A stretch of DNA of 64,000 nt from Heloderma charlesbogerti (GCA_026122225.1 JANEZZ010001624.1:310001-374000), one strand, 5' to 3'. Positions 34,846-45,348 are shown, numbered from the stretch's first letter. Program-made: numbers and translations. Notes: a model not told the origin generated them from the letters alone.

Positions 34846-35039
34846 CACGGCTGTTTCCAGGGGCTTTGGATTCCCCTGCTCCCATTCCATGAAGACAGAA
34901 CAGGCTGTGGATCCATCTGATCGACTGTCGACCCTCCGGGGCAGAGGCCACGCTCTCCCACTCTGCGTTGTCCTGCACCTGCCACATTCGTGCCGTCAAG
35001 CAAGTATGCAACAGCAGCAGGGGTAGCGAGAGTCACTTC

Positions 35040-35240
35040 AGGGCAGGGGTTTCAGCCCCTTTCAGCCCCAGGGCCAAGTTCCATTTTGGAGAAACTCTCG
35101 GGGGGGGGGCATTCCAGTGGTGGGCAGGACCAAAGGCCAATGGGGTGGGCCCCCAAACCCTGGTATATTGCAGCTTCAAGCTCTTCCCACCGGTAAGCCC
35201 TCAGAGCAGCATTTCAACTTTTTAGAATGTGGGGAAACTC
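35040..35240. mobile_element. hAT-like fragment (family F)
   Basis: It reads 'cagccccagggccaagttcc', 'cattccagtggtgggcagg' and 'gcatttcaactttttagaat'. A poly-G run interrupts it at about 35100. Confidence 0.5.
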
Positions 35241-35349
35241 CACAAAAACCTGGAAACTGTGACCCAGGGGGTGTTTGGGGGGAAGGAAGGGGCCTCCTGA
35301 AGGAACACTGGGGGGGGCATTGGGCCCCTGTGCGTGGGTTTCCCCACCC

Positions 35350-35510
35350 CGGCTTTGGGGAAGGGCTGCAGCTCAGTGGCAGCGCACATGCTTTGCATGC
35401 AGAAGGCTCCAGGTTCAAGGCCTGGCATCCCCGGGTAGGACTGGGAAGACCTTGGAGAGGCGCTGCCGCTCAGCGCTGAGAACCCGGAGCTAGCTGGGCC
35501 AGCATTCCTC
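35350..35510 (+). mobile_element. tRNA-derived SINE (family E)
   Basis: The head 'ctgcagctcagtggcagcgcacatgctttgcatgcag' and 'ccaggttcaagg' show A- and B-box-like motifs. The body ends around 'agctagctgggccagc'. Confidence 0.6.
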
Positions 35511-36154
35511 ACCCGGTGGAATGCCGCTTCAGTGTGGCCCAATACCGCAGAGAACAGCCCACGGCCCGTCCACGTGGTATGCCTGTTCAGCCCTCAGCTG
35601 TACGTACAAAGCAGGCAGGCAGCCAGCCACTGTTCCCTGCCCTTGGCTCTAAGCCAGGGTGTGTGCCTATTTTTAAGCCATTCTGTTCAAACGGGCTGGG
35701 AAGAATCAATGGGGCATCCACAGGGGCTGCCATTTTCTCCCCTTTCAGCAGCGCAGTGAGGAGACGAGGCAAGCCAAAGGGAAGGTGCTGGTCAGAATGC
35801 AACCCTCTCAAATGTTAATAGAAAGACATTCCAGCTCTCCTTTTTAAGAATTCAGCCCCTAGAAGCACACACAGTGCAAGGCTCAGAGTCCACACTGAGA
35901 TGATTCCCCCCCACCCCATATCGTCTCCTATTAGCTCTGTGACAAAGGGCAGGTCTGGAATTTCACCACACATAAGTCGGCTTCATCGTGCTAATGAAAG
36001 CTTCCGACTGAGCAAGGGCTTGTGTTTGTTTTAATGATTCACCTCCCATGTTTACCCTGTGGTCCTTCGGACATGCAGGACCTGTTGATTTGCATAATTG
36101 TAGAATTGCAAGCCATTATATATAGAATTGCAAGCCATTATATACCAAAGCCAT
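35511..36154. other. Unclassified, no gene seen
   Basis: Frames at 35516-35818 and 35532-35759 overlap each other and lack features. No repeat is recognised. Confidence 0.4.
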
Positions 36155-36158
36155 AGAT

Positions 36159-36248
<90 letters not shown>

Positions 36249-36252
36249 TATA
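36155..36252. repeat. Compound tetranucleotide microsatellite
   Basis: A (GATA)n run is followed directly by (GACA)n/(CAGA)n and a short TATATA stretch. The 79-residue minus-strand frame across it (SVCLSVCLS/IYLSIYLS) is produced by the repeat. Confidence 0.95.
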
Positions 36253-36263
36253 TATATGTATAC

Positions 36264-36362
36264 AGCTAAACATTTCGGCTTCCACCCTCATCAGGAGGGT
36301 GGAAGCCAGGATACCCAGTTAACAGCACAGCTACTGATCAGGGCAGGAGCCGAAACATTTAG
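36264..36362. repeat. Short fold-back element
   Basis: The outer ends 'gctaaacatttcggct' and 'agccgaaacatttagc' are inverted copies. Inside the left part is a second hairpin, 'ggcttccaccct' and 'agggtggaagcc', with a six-base centre. It abuts the microsatellite. Confidence 0.65.
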
Positions 36363-36679
36363 CTTAAAATATATTTTAATACTCTGTTGTTAGTCTTTCC
36401 ATCTTTCATATATATATAAGGCAAGAGAGAGAGCACACATTATATACCAAAACATTAAATACCATAATTGCAAAGTATTATATTCCATTATGTATGCAGC
36501 TGTGTGCATGTTTCCCCAATGCTCTATACAAGGCTAGATTTTTGTACTGAGAACAGATTAATTAATACAATTCTGAGACAAAACACTGAAAGCCAGCCTG
36601 CCTTCCTCACTAGGTGGGGCTGCCACATGTCCTGGTGTGGGTTCAAAGGAATGAACAGAAAAGCAGTTATCATTTTCAT

Positions 36680-36900
36680 TTTTATTTAATTCATTTATTC
36701 ATTACCTTTCTAATCCACCCAATAACTAATGTTCTCTCGGCGGATTACAAACAGTTAAAAAACAAAAATGCCATAGAACGGTTAAGAATATAAAATACAA
36801 TACAAATATTTAAAAGAATAAAATACAATATAATACAAAACAAGAAACAGCAAAGGAATCAATAAAATAGCCATAATAACCTAGGACTATAATAACCTTA
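36680..36900 (-). mobile_element. L2-like LINE 3' tail
   Basis: 'tttaattcatttattcattacc' then 'ctaatccacccaataac' and 'ctctcggcggattacaaacag', followed by an A-rich UTR. It matches the reverse of the L2 3' end. Confidence 0.55.
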
Positions 36901-37667
36901 TTTTCTTGCCAACAGAAATGTCCAGAAGTCAGTTGCGATTAAACCCCCCAGTATCTACGCATACGTTAGCATCAGAAACGTGCAAGCAGAATAAGAACCA
37001 CTCCATCAGAAGCTTCTACCTGCTTATCATGAGCATCTTTTAAAAAATAAACAGGAACTTCCTTAAGTCGCCCCTTTTCCTCGCCATGTACCGTGACATG
37101 CTCACAGTGGTAGTAGCTAAAGGAGGCTTAATTCTGCAGGCCCTTAGCATGATATGGGTGACGGAGATCTTGAACAATTCAAGGGCAGCCTTGGAGGAGA
37201 AAAACTGGGAGAGACAGGTGGGTAGTGTTTGGCATGAAGCCATTGCTTTTTGTGTGTGTGTGTTTCCTAAGACAATAATGTGGTTTATCTGATATTTTTA
37301 GTCACTTGATTCATTATTACTTGAACATTTGGTGCTGGCATATATCCCAGGCACTCATTCTTCAACCCAGACCCAGCTGGCTGAAAACCATGGCGAAAAC
37401 CATACTTCACAGACTACTGTGATTTTCCTCCTAATATATGTCTTTCCTTGCAAGCAGCCCTGATGGCTCCAAGGGTTCATCTCTTCCTGCCATGTCATTT
37501 TTTCTCTACAGAATATTACGTGCCTGGAACTGGGGTCCGACCAGGCGGGGGGGGGGATCACCTCCTGCCTAGCCCCCAGATCTTTCCTGGGCCATCGCAA
37601 AGCACAAAAATGTATAAAAATCACCATCAGCTGTCACAACCGAACTTTCAAAGCACTTAAAAACTTA
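36901..37667. other. Unclassified, no gene seen
   Basis: A GT run lies at about 37250-37263 and a poly-G at 37546-37554. No coding pattern is recognised. Confidence 0.4.
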
Positions 37668-37772
37668 GGGCACAATCCTATGCATGTGTAGACAGAAAAA
37701 AGTGCTACAACTCCCAGCATTCCCCAGCTTGTAGGATTTTTTTCTAAGTGGGCATAGGATTGCACCCTAAAA
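37668..37772. repeat. Palindromic MITE (family G)
   Basis: The ends 'agggcacaatcctatgcatg' and 'cataggattgcaccct' are inverted copies, with 'acagaaaaaagtgctacaac' inside. The second copy is at 53145-53257. Confidence 0.65.
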
Positions 37773-37799
37773 GTATCTTATTAAAGCACCAGGAAGGAG

Positions 37800-37976
37800 A
37801 TAGATAGAGAGACAGGCAGGCAGGCAGGCAGAGATATGCTAATAGTGACTAATACACTATTAATAGAGAAAGGAAATATATTTATTTATTAAATTTATTA
37901 AATTTATTAATCGCCCATCTGGCTGGTCATATATATATATATATACACATACATACATGCATACACACACACACAC
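37800..37976. repeat. Simple repeats and AT-rich sequence
   Basis: (CAGG)n near 37810-37830, TTTA/TTAAA runs near 37880-37908, then AT and AC dinucleotide runs at 37928-37976. Confidence 0.7.
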
Positions 37977-37987
37977 TAATAGTGGAT

Positions 37988-38942
37988 TGTTGTTGTTCAG
38001 TTGTTAAGTCGTGTCCAACCCTTCGTGACCCCATGGACCACAGCACGCCAGGCCTTCCTGTCCTCCGCTCTCTCCCGGAGTGTGCTCAAGTTCATATTCA
38101 TTGCATCGGTGATGCTATCTAGCCATCTCATCCTCTGCTGTCCCCTTCTCCTTTTGCCTTCAATCTTTCCCAGCATCAGGGTCTTTTCCAGTGACTTTTC
38201 TCTTCGCATTAGGTGGCCAAAATGTTTGAGCTTCAGTTTCAGTACCTGTCCTTCCAATGAGCACTCAGGGTTGATTTCCTTTAGGATGGACTGATTTGAC
38301 CTCCTTGCAGTCCAGGGGACTCGTAAGAGTCTTCTCCAGCACCACAGTTCGAAAGCATCGATTCTTCGACGCTCAGCCTTCCTTATAGTCCAGCTCTCAC
38401 AGCCATACGTTGCTACTGGGAAAACCATACTTTTGATTAGACGGGCCTTTGTCGGCAAGGTGATGTCTCTGCTTCTTACTATGCTGTCTAGGATTGCCAT
38501 AGCTTTCCTCCCAAAGAGCAAGCATCTTTTAATTTCATGGCTACAGTCACTGTCTGTGGTAATCTTGGAGCCCAAGGAAGTAAAATCTGTCACTGTTGCC
38601 ATTTCTTCCCCTTCTATATGCCAGGAAGTGATGGGGCCAGATGCCATGATTTGAGTTTTTTTAATGTTGAGTTTCAAACCAGCTTTTGCACTCTCCACTT
38701 TCACCCTCCACAAGAGGCTCTTTAGATCCTCTTCGCTTTCTGCCATTAGGGTGGTATCATCTGCATATCTGAGGTTGTTGATAATTCTCCTGGCAATCTT
38801 AATTCCGACCTGTGATTCATCCAACCCGGCGTTTCTCATGATGTACTCTGCATATAAGTTAAATAAGCAGGGCGACAATATGCAGCCTTGTCGTACTCCT
38901 TTCCCAATTTTGAACCAATCGGTTGTTCCATGTCCAGTTTTT
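37988..38942 (-). mobile_element. RTE-BovB LINE copy 3, 5'-truncated
   Basis: Bounded by a perfect 11-bp target-site duplication TAATAGTGGAT (37977-37987 and 38943-38953). It keeps the last 950 bp of BovB and breaks off within the RT domain, just before the GKGVRQGC region. The TSD and the truncation are the normal result of target-primed reverse transcription. Confidence 0.95.
37997..38878 (-). pseudogene. BovB ORF2 C-terminal remnant
   Basis: The frame keeps the catalytic YADDTTLMAES box, then LGSKIT, YGCESWTIRKAERRR and WCWRRLLRVPWTARRSN, and ends LNN-stop. It is uninterrupted, and the frame continues upstream of 38878 to the truncation point. It lacks the endonuclease and the first half of the RT. 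It is the best reference in the window for the RT residues lost in copy 2. Confidence 0.9.
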
Positions 38943-39062
38943 TAATAGTGGATAATACACTATTAATACATTTGGAGAAACTCCCCCCCCCCGTGTGTGT
39001 GTGTGTGTATGTGTATAGAGGGGGGGGGGAGTTTCCAAATTATTAATAGTGTATTATCCAAG
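38943..39062. repeat. Long hairpin with poly-C/poly-G arms and GT loop
   Basis: The left arm (about 38949-38996: 'ggataatacactattaata', then 'tttggagaaactccc') is inverted at about 39016-39062 ('gagtttccaaattattaa', 'tagtgtattatcc'). The loop is a GT-rich run. BovB copy 3 inserted at the outer edge of the left arm. A related 'aatacactattaatag' phrase lies at 37850-37866. Confidence 0.75.
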
Positions 39063-39069
39063 TATGGCC

Positions 39070-39365
39070 TGGCTAAATACGGTGGCCTTGTGTCCTGCTG
39101 TGAATACAGAGGAAGGACTGTCTTCTGTATGAAGGGAGAGGCTCAGGGGTCCTAAAGTTGCCCATCAACAGTTTTAGCAGCCACACAAGTCATGTGGGCA
39201 CATAATTCCCCACAATGGTAAAATGTATTGTTTTTCTGTTTTTATTGTAGTACTTATTTCTAAATTGGCATCTATACATATAAATCAGCATACAAAAACT
39301 GTATGCAAATTTGTGATCCCTTTTGTCCTCCTTTTGGGTGATGCAGAAGTGGCCATCCTAGGGTT
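39070..39365. repeat. Family B repeat, third copy
   Basis: It starts 'acggtggccttgtgtcctg' and ends 'agaagtggccatcctaggg', with 'acatataaatcagcatac' and 'cttttgtcctcctttt' as in the other copies. The ends are inverted, which supports a DNA-transposon MITE. Confidence 0.55.
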
Positions 39366-39439
39366 TTTCCATCCTAGAAAAAACTTCAAAACATGGGTGA
39401 AGAACATGGTTATAACACTGCAAGCTCCTTACACTGTAA

Positions 39440-40011
39440 GCTCCTTTGAAAACAATGCAGTGATTACTCGACGCCAGCATGGATTTGTCAAGAACAAATC
39501 CTGCCAGACTAATCTGATCTCATATTTTGATCAGGGAACCTCCCTTGTGGACTGTGGGAATGCTGTGGACCTAATATACCTCGACTTCAGCAAAGCGTTC
39601 GACAAAGTGCCCCATGATATCCTGATGAGCAAACTAGCTCAAAGTGGGCTAGATGAAACAATGATCAGGTGGAGCCACAGTTGGCTACAGAATCAGACTC
39701 AAAGAGTGCTTATCAATGGGACCTTCTCAAACTGGGGAGAGGAAACAAGTGGGGTACCACAGGGCTCAGTCCTGGGCCCAGTGCTCTTCAACATTTTTAT
39801 GAATGACTTGGAGGAGGAGGTGCAGGGAATGCTGATCACATTTGCAGATGACACAAAATTGGGCAGGATTGCTAATACTTTGGAAGACAGAAACAAAATT
39901 CAAAGTGATCTTGATAGGCTGGAGCACTGGGCAGAAAACATCAGAATGACATTTAATAGTGATAAATGCCAAGTTCTGCACCTAGGAAAAAGAAGGATGC
40001 AGACAAGCTGA
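39440..40011 (+). pseudogene. CR1 ORF2 remnant (reverse transcriptase)
   Basis: The plus frame shows the CR1 RT series: LDFSKAFDKVPH (motif A with the catalytic Asp), SGVPQGSVLGPVLF, FADDTKLG (catalytic Asp pair intact) and CQVLHLGK. It runs open from before the element start to 40011, where the internal deletion throws it out of frame. The C-terminal part continues in pieces after the two insertions (40490-40690 and 40880-40960). It is 5'-truncated and lacks the endonuclease. Confidence 0.87.
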
Positions 40012-40086
40012 AAAGGGTTCAGAGGTGGGCAACGAGGATGATCAGGGGACTGGAAACAAAGTCCTATGAGGAGAGACTGAAAGAAC

Positions 40087-40484
40087 TAGGGATGTTAGAG
40101 AATTCCGCCAGGGACTTCTAAAGAATCCGGCCCCTCAAAGTCTGTGGCAGAACAGATCACCCACCTCCGCCACCCCGTGAAGTTGCCCCGGAACGGATCC
40201 CACCTGCCAATGGCCAGTCCGGTCCATCCGCTGCCATCCTGCAGAAGAAAGATTTATGTAGCCTATCACGCCAAAGATCAGGGACGCAAATGGCATCCGC
40301 TACGCCAGACGCCATTTGTGTCCCAGCGGCCGGAGGTCCGCCAGCAGCCGAAGCCAGCTGGCAGCTCCGCGGACTCGCCACGGAGCAGAGCCGGCCGGCG
40401 AGGATTCCGGGGGGGAAGGATGGATTGCCTCCCCCACACACAGACCCCCGCGGACTCCAGGTAAGGGAGTTTCATACATCCCTA
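40087..40484. mobile_element. Non-autonomous hAT-like element I (TAGGGATGT ends)
   Basis: The termini TAGGGATGT and ACATCCCTA are inverted. The flanking 8-bp repeats GAAAGAAC (40079-40086) and GAAATAAC (40485-40492) differ by one base, and 8-bp TSDs are typical of hAT. The CR1 sequence continues correctly on both sides. The interior is GC-rich, with no transposase frame. It shares GTAGCCTATCACG (about 40258-40270) with element II at 61681. Confidence 0.75.
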
Positions 40485-40699
40485 GAAATAACTGGGCGTG
40501 TTTCGCCTTGAGAAGAGAAGACTGAGGGGAGATAGGATAGCGCTTTTCAAGTACTTGAAAGGTTGTCACAGAGAGGAAGGCCGGGACCTCTTCTCCATCA
40601 TCCCAGAGTGCAGGACACGGAATAACAGGCTCAAGTGACAGGAAGCCAGATTCCGGCTGAACATCAGGAAAAACCTCCTGACTGTTAGAGCAATATGAC

Positions 40700-40876
40700 T
40701 GTCAGGGATGTTTTTGAGCGCAGGGAGTGGGATAGTAGTTCAGATTCTGAAGGAGAATGGCCAGACATGGGGAAGGTGTCTGGACTAGCCTGGGAAAACA
40801 CTTCCCCCATGTCTGGCAGTTCTCCTTCAGAATCTGAACTGCTATCCCACTCCCTGCACTCAGAAACACCCTGACA
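40700..40876. mobile_element. 177-bp palindromic element, TGTCAGGG...CCCTGACA
   Basis: Arms at 40700-40782 and 40804-40876 are inverted copies with few mismatches around a short centre. Its ends are LTR-like and the arm resembles the LTR start at 2548 (minus strand). It interrupts CR1 between 'gcaata' and 'gacaatgg', flanked by ATGAC and TCGAC, which may be a worn 5-bp TSD. The remnant at 25576-25620 lies at the same CR1 position. Confidence 0.8.
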
Positions 40877-41055
40877 TCGACAATGGAACCGATGACCTAA
40901 GGAGGTGGTGGGCTATCCCACGCTGGAGGCATTCAAGACGAGGCCGGACAGCCACCTATCAGGGATGCTTGGCTTGGATTCCTGCAATGAGCAGGGGGTT
41001 GCACTCGATGGTCTTATAGGCCCCTTCCAACCCTACTATTCTATGATTCTATGAT

Positions 41056-42864
41056 TCTACACTACCTCTGCTATATTTGACCTGGAGAGCCCTCGATATA
41101 CTTGTTGCAAAAAATAGACCATTTCCAGAAATGGAGGCCTGGGCATGTTCTCTCAGAACAAAGAGGGCTGCAGGGGGTCGGGTCTGTTGACAGCTCCTTT
41201 GCCTGAGCCTTTTGAAGCTCCTTTAGGCAAACCAAAGCTTCTGTTTCAATATTTTCACAGGACTGAAAATTGGCTAGATAGAAAGCTGTTAACTAGTGAT
41301 GGGCTAACTTACGACAAAGCAATATGTCACTTAGTCTGAAAGTAACGAATTCAGTCATGGCATCTCGTGTGACAGTTCTCCTTTGAGATCTTTTTCTGTG
41401 TATATGGCTTTTTGCACATGGGCACTATCAAACAGCATCTTGGGAGCTGTAGTTTGAAATCGCGGAATGCGTCATGATGTCATGCATCACCACATGATGT
41501 ACTCTTTCCTGACGGGTTGCTCCCACATTGCTTTTCTATGTAATGTTTATGTTCTGTCACTGATGGGTATATGGAGGAGATAGGGATGGATTGGTATACG
41601 GAGGTGTAAACAACCTGCATGGCTGTTTCTTTGAACATGATGGGTTTGTGGAAAGAGTCCCAGTGCCATCCTTTCCCTGAAGTGTTAATGTGACATTGTC
41701 ACATTTCCTCCTGAAAGAAAGAGGTTATTATGGGTGTTGTAGTCCTGCACATCGGGAGGACATGTTGGACTACAGGTTGGGGAAGGCTGTCCTATAGCCA
41801 TGATTTTCATATGTTAATTATATGTTACCTGAAGAAGTACTATCTTCTATAAATAAAAATATATTAAAAAAAAAGAAGTACTATCTTCTGCCAGTCCTAA
41901 ATATATTGGATGACTCTGAGTCCTAGTGATAGGAGACACAGCATAATGTTTGTAAAATGCAGCTCTGGAACTCATTATCCTCATGGACCCCTTTCCACAT
42001 CGACTTGTCTGCCAAGGAACCCAGGCCCTGATCCCCTCCTGCTAAAACCTTGTGCATTCCAGAGGACTGTCCGCCAGGATGCCCAGTACATCTGCATGGG
42101 CTTGCAGGCCTACTAGTCGTCACTGCTGCCCTGCATAAACTGAAAATGTGCCCTAAAACACACCCAGCTTCTGGCAAGGGGAAGATCAGTAGGCAAGCCA
42201 TCTTTCCAGAAAGCACATCCACCATGACTGATCTTCACCTTGAGGAAACCCCGAACTGTTCAGTGTGGAAAATGATGCTCTTTGCAGAGTCATGTGGTCA
42301 TTTGGTGGTGGGAGAAAAAGACACCTGTAAGGTGTTTCAGTGGTTTCGGGTGTTCCAGAATCTATTTGAATTCTCACTAGTTTTCCCACCTGCTAGACCA
42401 TAAGAGGCTCTCTCATGTAATGGATCCCTGGCTTAGAACACTGGCCAACAAAGATGGATCACTCTGCCCCACTTGCAACGTCACACTTTCCCTCTTTGCA
42501 CTGATTTAAAATGGCATCTTCTCAGTGCCTCCATAATGTGCAATATTAATTGCCCGGGACTGCATTTCCTATGCTCCTGCTTGGATGAGGTCCATTCAAA
42601 CCAGATGGATAAAAAATGGTAAAAGGTACTTGACAGAGAATCTGTGCTGTTATAGCAGCTTCCCCTCTGTGTGCAGATGATACTGGAGCTGGCTGTGTCA
42701 TATATGGATTGCTGTTCAACATCAGGTTATCATATTTTATTTGCTAATAGAAGAGTTGGCTTGCCTTGCAGATGTGGCCTTACATTCAGGTCCTGCGCAG
42801 CCTCTGACCCACTGAGCCAAATGAAGCTTATTAGCCATCTACTTTGGCCTGCTAGAGGTATTCA
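41056..42864. other. Unclassified, with a family C MITE half
   Basis: At 41730-41795 'gtgttgtagtcctgcacatc...ggttggggaaggctg' is a worn family C MITE. The phrase 'gaagtactatcttct' is present twice (41832 and 41874) around an A-rich stretch. The remainder shows no gene or repeat. Confidence 0.4.
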
Positions 42865-43100
42865 TGTTATTTATTTATCTTAAAAACCCACATCCCAGGC
42901 TTTTCGTCAAAAAGAAACTCAGTACTGCTTACAACAGTAAAATCTACATAGAATAAAACCACATCCTTAAAATACATTAAATAAACATTAAAAAACACCA
43001 AAATCATATAACCCAGGGGAGGGGAGGGACACAAAATCAACAAAAATAGCCATTTATAAAGCCCAGAAAGCCAAAGTGAAGGCACAGATAAAGGAAACAG
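42865..43100 (-). mobile_element. L2-like LINE 3' tail
   Basis: 'tatttatttatcttaaaaaccc', then 'caaaaagaaactcagtactgc' and an A-rich UTR ('aaatacattaaataaacatt'). Orientation minus. Confidence 0.45.
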
Positions 43101-43225
43101 TCTTAACATATTCATAATGAATATGTTAGACCTTCCAAACATGTTAGACCTTCTGAATATGTTAACATGTCAACATGAATATGTTAGACCTTCTGAAGAC
43201 CTTCCGAAAAATGTTTTCGTCAAAC
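43100..43225. repeat. Degenerate tandem repeat with ATGTTAGACCTT units
   Basis: The phrase 'atgttagacctt' is found three times (about 43124, 43141 and 43181), with related 'gaatatgtta' and 'aaacatgt' blocks. 'aacatattcat' and 'atgaatatgtt' at 43107-43130 form a small palindrome. Confidence 0.55.
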
Positions 43226-43237
43226 ATGTAAAACCAT

Positions 43238-43360
43238 CAGCAGAGGCTGGTGGCTCTGTTGTCAGTGGGATGGTGAAACCGCTCTGGGTGTCAATCAGAA
43301 CAAGTCAGAACTCTAAAGGAGTTATCCAAGGTGCAGTGGACTGCCTCCGCTAGTGAAAAC
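43238..43360. repeat. MITE (family D)
   Basis: 'cagaggctggtggctctgttgtcagtggg' on the left, 'agaactctaaaggagttatcc' inside and an eroded right end 'ctgcctccgct'. Confidence 0.55.
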
Positions 43361-44271
43361 CATGTAGTGCTGGGGCGGGCAAATCTCCGCCAGGAGGGCA
43401 ATCCATCAGGTGGCTGCCACAACCCAAAGCGCCCCCCCCCCCGCATTCTGGGCCTCTGACAGCTGAGGAATCCGAGGCCTCAGGTGATGAATGGCACACG
43501 TGGGGAGGCAGTCCTTCAGGCACACAGGTCCCGAGCAACCCACCCCGTCGTTGCAGTGCCAGATTTCCACGTCCAGCATGATGGCTCCCATGTGGTGCAG
43601 TTCTGCCTTTGATTCACATAAGATTTGACTTTAGGATGGTGAAAATCTGCTTCTTTTGAACTGAGTAATCCTCATTTCTCCTAGGTGTTGTTCCTCGTTT
43701 GCCTCAGGTGAACTGAGAGCATCTTCTCCCGACTGTAGGCTCTATTCAGCTTGAAATCTGGCTCTTCTGATTCTAAGGATATGAAAGGCCTTTGGGGCAT
43801 GCCTGGAGTTGTCAGTTTTCTCTTTAGTGGAGCCAGATGATCTCAACAAAAGCTAACCAAGCGCATGTAAAATCTGTGTTCGCCTCCTTTCATAATAAAG
43901 GGTTGTCAGGGCTGGTCTGGCCAGGGGGAGCTGCAGGTCAGGGGGTGGGCAACCCACAGCCACTGAGCGTGGCCTTCAGGGCCAAAAAGGTTGCCTGTAG
44001 CTGAACGTAGATTGGAAAGATGTATTCTCTAGCCAAGGTCCTTGAGGTCAAGAGCTGGGAGCTGCTTCAAGGCAGGCAAAAGGGACAGTTGACCGAGAAA
44101 GTGCAGGCTCCTTGCATTTGTATCAGGCCTATCCGATCCAGAGGCCTCATACTGCCTTCCAATCGCAGGGATTGATTTGATACACACCTCGCCCCTTCCA
44201 CAGCTGAAGAGGCCCCTGATGATCGAGCACAGGCAGCCTTGGATATAAAGGTGACATTGTAAAGGCCTGGA
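43361..44271. other. Unclassified, no gene seen
   Basis: A short C run lies near 43432-43442. 'caggggtgggcaacccaca' at about 43938 resembles a family F hAT end. No gene is recognised. Confidence 0.35.
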
Positions 44272-44281
44272 ACAGTGGAGC
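44272..44281. mobile_element. Left tip of a hAT-like repeat (family H), split by the ERV
   Basis: The bases 'cagtggagc' just before the ERV form the expected start of the repeat that continues at 52212 ('gcccccaaaccttttggg'). The hAT terminus was therefore interrupted by the provirus. Confidence 0.55.
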
Positions 44282-44877
44282 TGTTGTATGAGCGGAACAC
44301 GCCCTTTGTTCGTTGTCTAGCCGGACAATGGATCATACTAGACACTGGTAAGATTCCTGGATCAAAAAGCACTTTATTGCATGGCCAGCAAGGCACTCTG
44401 TCAGCAAAGGGGCAGAGAGCCCTGAATGTTCGGTAGGGTGGGCTTTTATACAGCGAAATACGTCACAGGGAAGAACTCTAGCCATGCTCTAGTAGCCGCA
44501 TTACTTGGAGGCATTCACACAGTCTGTTATCTGGAACAGGGGCTGAATGTTCCTTCCCTGGACAGGATGGACGCTTGCCAGCTACTGACACTCAGTTACT
44601 GCACAAAGTACAATGTTATCAGCTTGCGGCCTGGAGAGGAACCTATCCTCCCTTACAATTCCCAGGGAAACTGCTGACAGGCTGTAATTTGCTTCTCACA
44701 GTGGCAACACACGGGTGGGCTAGCATACAAACATGGAGCAACTCTGGTTCACAATAAACACAAGCACAAGCATCTGTTGAACACCTTATGCAGATGTCAA
44801 CGGCACTCTTATAACTGCGTTGCTACTCTGGGGTACACACAACACATTAGGGGTGAGGTTAAAGGATTCTTTCCACA
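44282..44877 (-). repeat. ERV 3' LTR
   Basis: 596 bp, TG...CA type (minus strand TGTGGAAAG to CATACAACA). It carries a TATAAAAG box (44443-44450) and AATAAA (44373-44378) in promoter-to-poly-A order on the minus strand. By eye it differs from the other LTR by about 15 substitutions and one 7-bp indel. Confidence 0.93.
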
Positions 44878-44895
44878 TTCCACCGTTTGATCCAA
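44878..44895 (-). promoter_or_regulatory. ERV polypurine tract region
   Basis: Read on the minus strand, the purine-rich CGGTGGAA lies immediately before the LTR start TGTGG, the expected place for plus-strand priming. The tract is short and interrupted. Confidence 0.5.
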
Positions 44896-44976
44896 ATAGT
44901 GCTCTTAGTACAATCTTGGATCATTAATAGAATTCTTTAAGTTTAAGGCAATGGACTGGAGAGCTGGACATTTCAA

Positions 44977-45348
44977 TCAGGGGGGTTCATTTACAGGCAT
45001 GGCTGCATCCTGGCCTGTAAGAAGTTGAGAGCCCTTATATAAAGGAGGAACAAGGTTTATACAACATTGCACAAAGCATGGAATAGCAATTATTAACACA
45101 AGAATAACAACAATTGCCATAACTACTTTTCTTATCCAAGCAGTAGAGGGAAGCCAAGAACTTAGCCAATCTCTAAAGGTATCCTTACCTAAGTGTGAAA
45201 TATCTTTAGAGATTTTATTTATATTATTTAGGTGGTGCAGGATGTCAGGTTGGTTATCTGTTATTTGAGTACAACACTGATTCCCAATTAAAGCACACAC
45301 ACCTCCTTGCGAGGCTAAGAGGCAGTCTAGAGCTAGCCTATTTTGCAA
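44977..45348 (-). pseudogene. ERV env transmembrane subunit remnant
   Basis: The frame begins at a QNRLALD motif (the conserved immunosuppressive-like segment of gamma-type envelopes) and has CALIGNQCC, a CX6CC motif (plus about 45271-45297), then a heptad-like stretch, a strongly hydrophobic membrane span (about 45060-45130) and a short cytoplasmic tail. The upstream fusion-peptide part is not in an open frame here. CX6CC is typical of envelopes whose surface subunit is disulfide-linked. The gene is broken and separated from the surface-subunit frame by stops. Confidence 0.85.

Larger units (their letters stand above)
39440..41055 (+). mobile_element. CR1 LINE copy with two nested insertions
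   Basis: The element begins within the RT domain and ends at the ATTCTATGATTCTATGATTCT terminus (about 41037-41057). It is interrupted by a hAT-like element (40087-40484) and a 177-bp palindrome (40700-40876). Compared with the copy at 59455, about 300 bp are missing at 'ggaaaaagaa' (39990-40000), with short AAGAA homology at the junction. Confidence 0.88.

Noticed and set aside
35117..35479. 120-codon GC-rich open frames
   Set aside because: They overlap a hAT fragment and a SINE. The frames run on both strands without domain pattern.
36155..36252. Possible CRISPR-like regular spacing
   Set aside because: It is a simple tetranucleotide microsatellite. No repeat-spacer structure exists in the window, and the DNA is vertebrate.
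36052..36291. Minus-strand frame with repeated SVCLS and IYLS units
   Set aside because: This is the translation of a tetranucleotide microsatellite, not a repeat protein.
40144..40569. Several overlapping frames of 65-106 codons
   Set aside because: They fall inside the GC-rich hAT-like element I and run on both strands.
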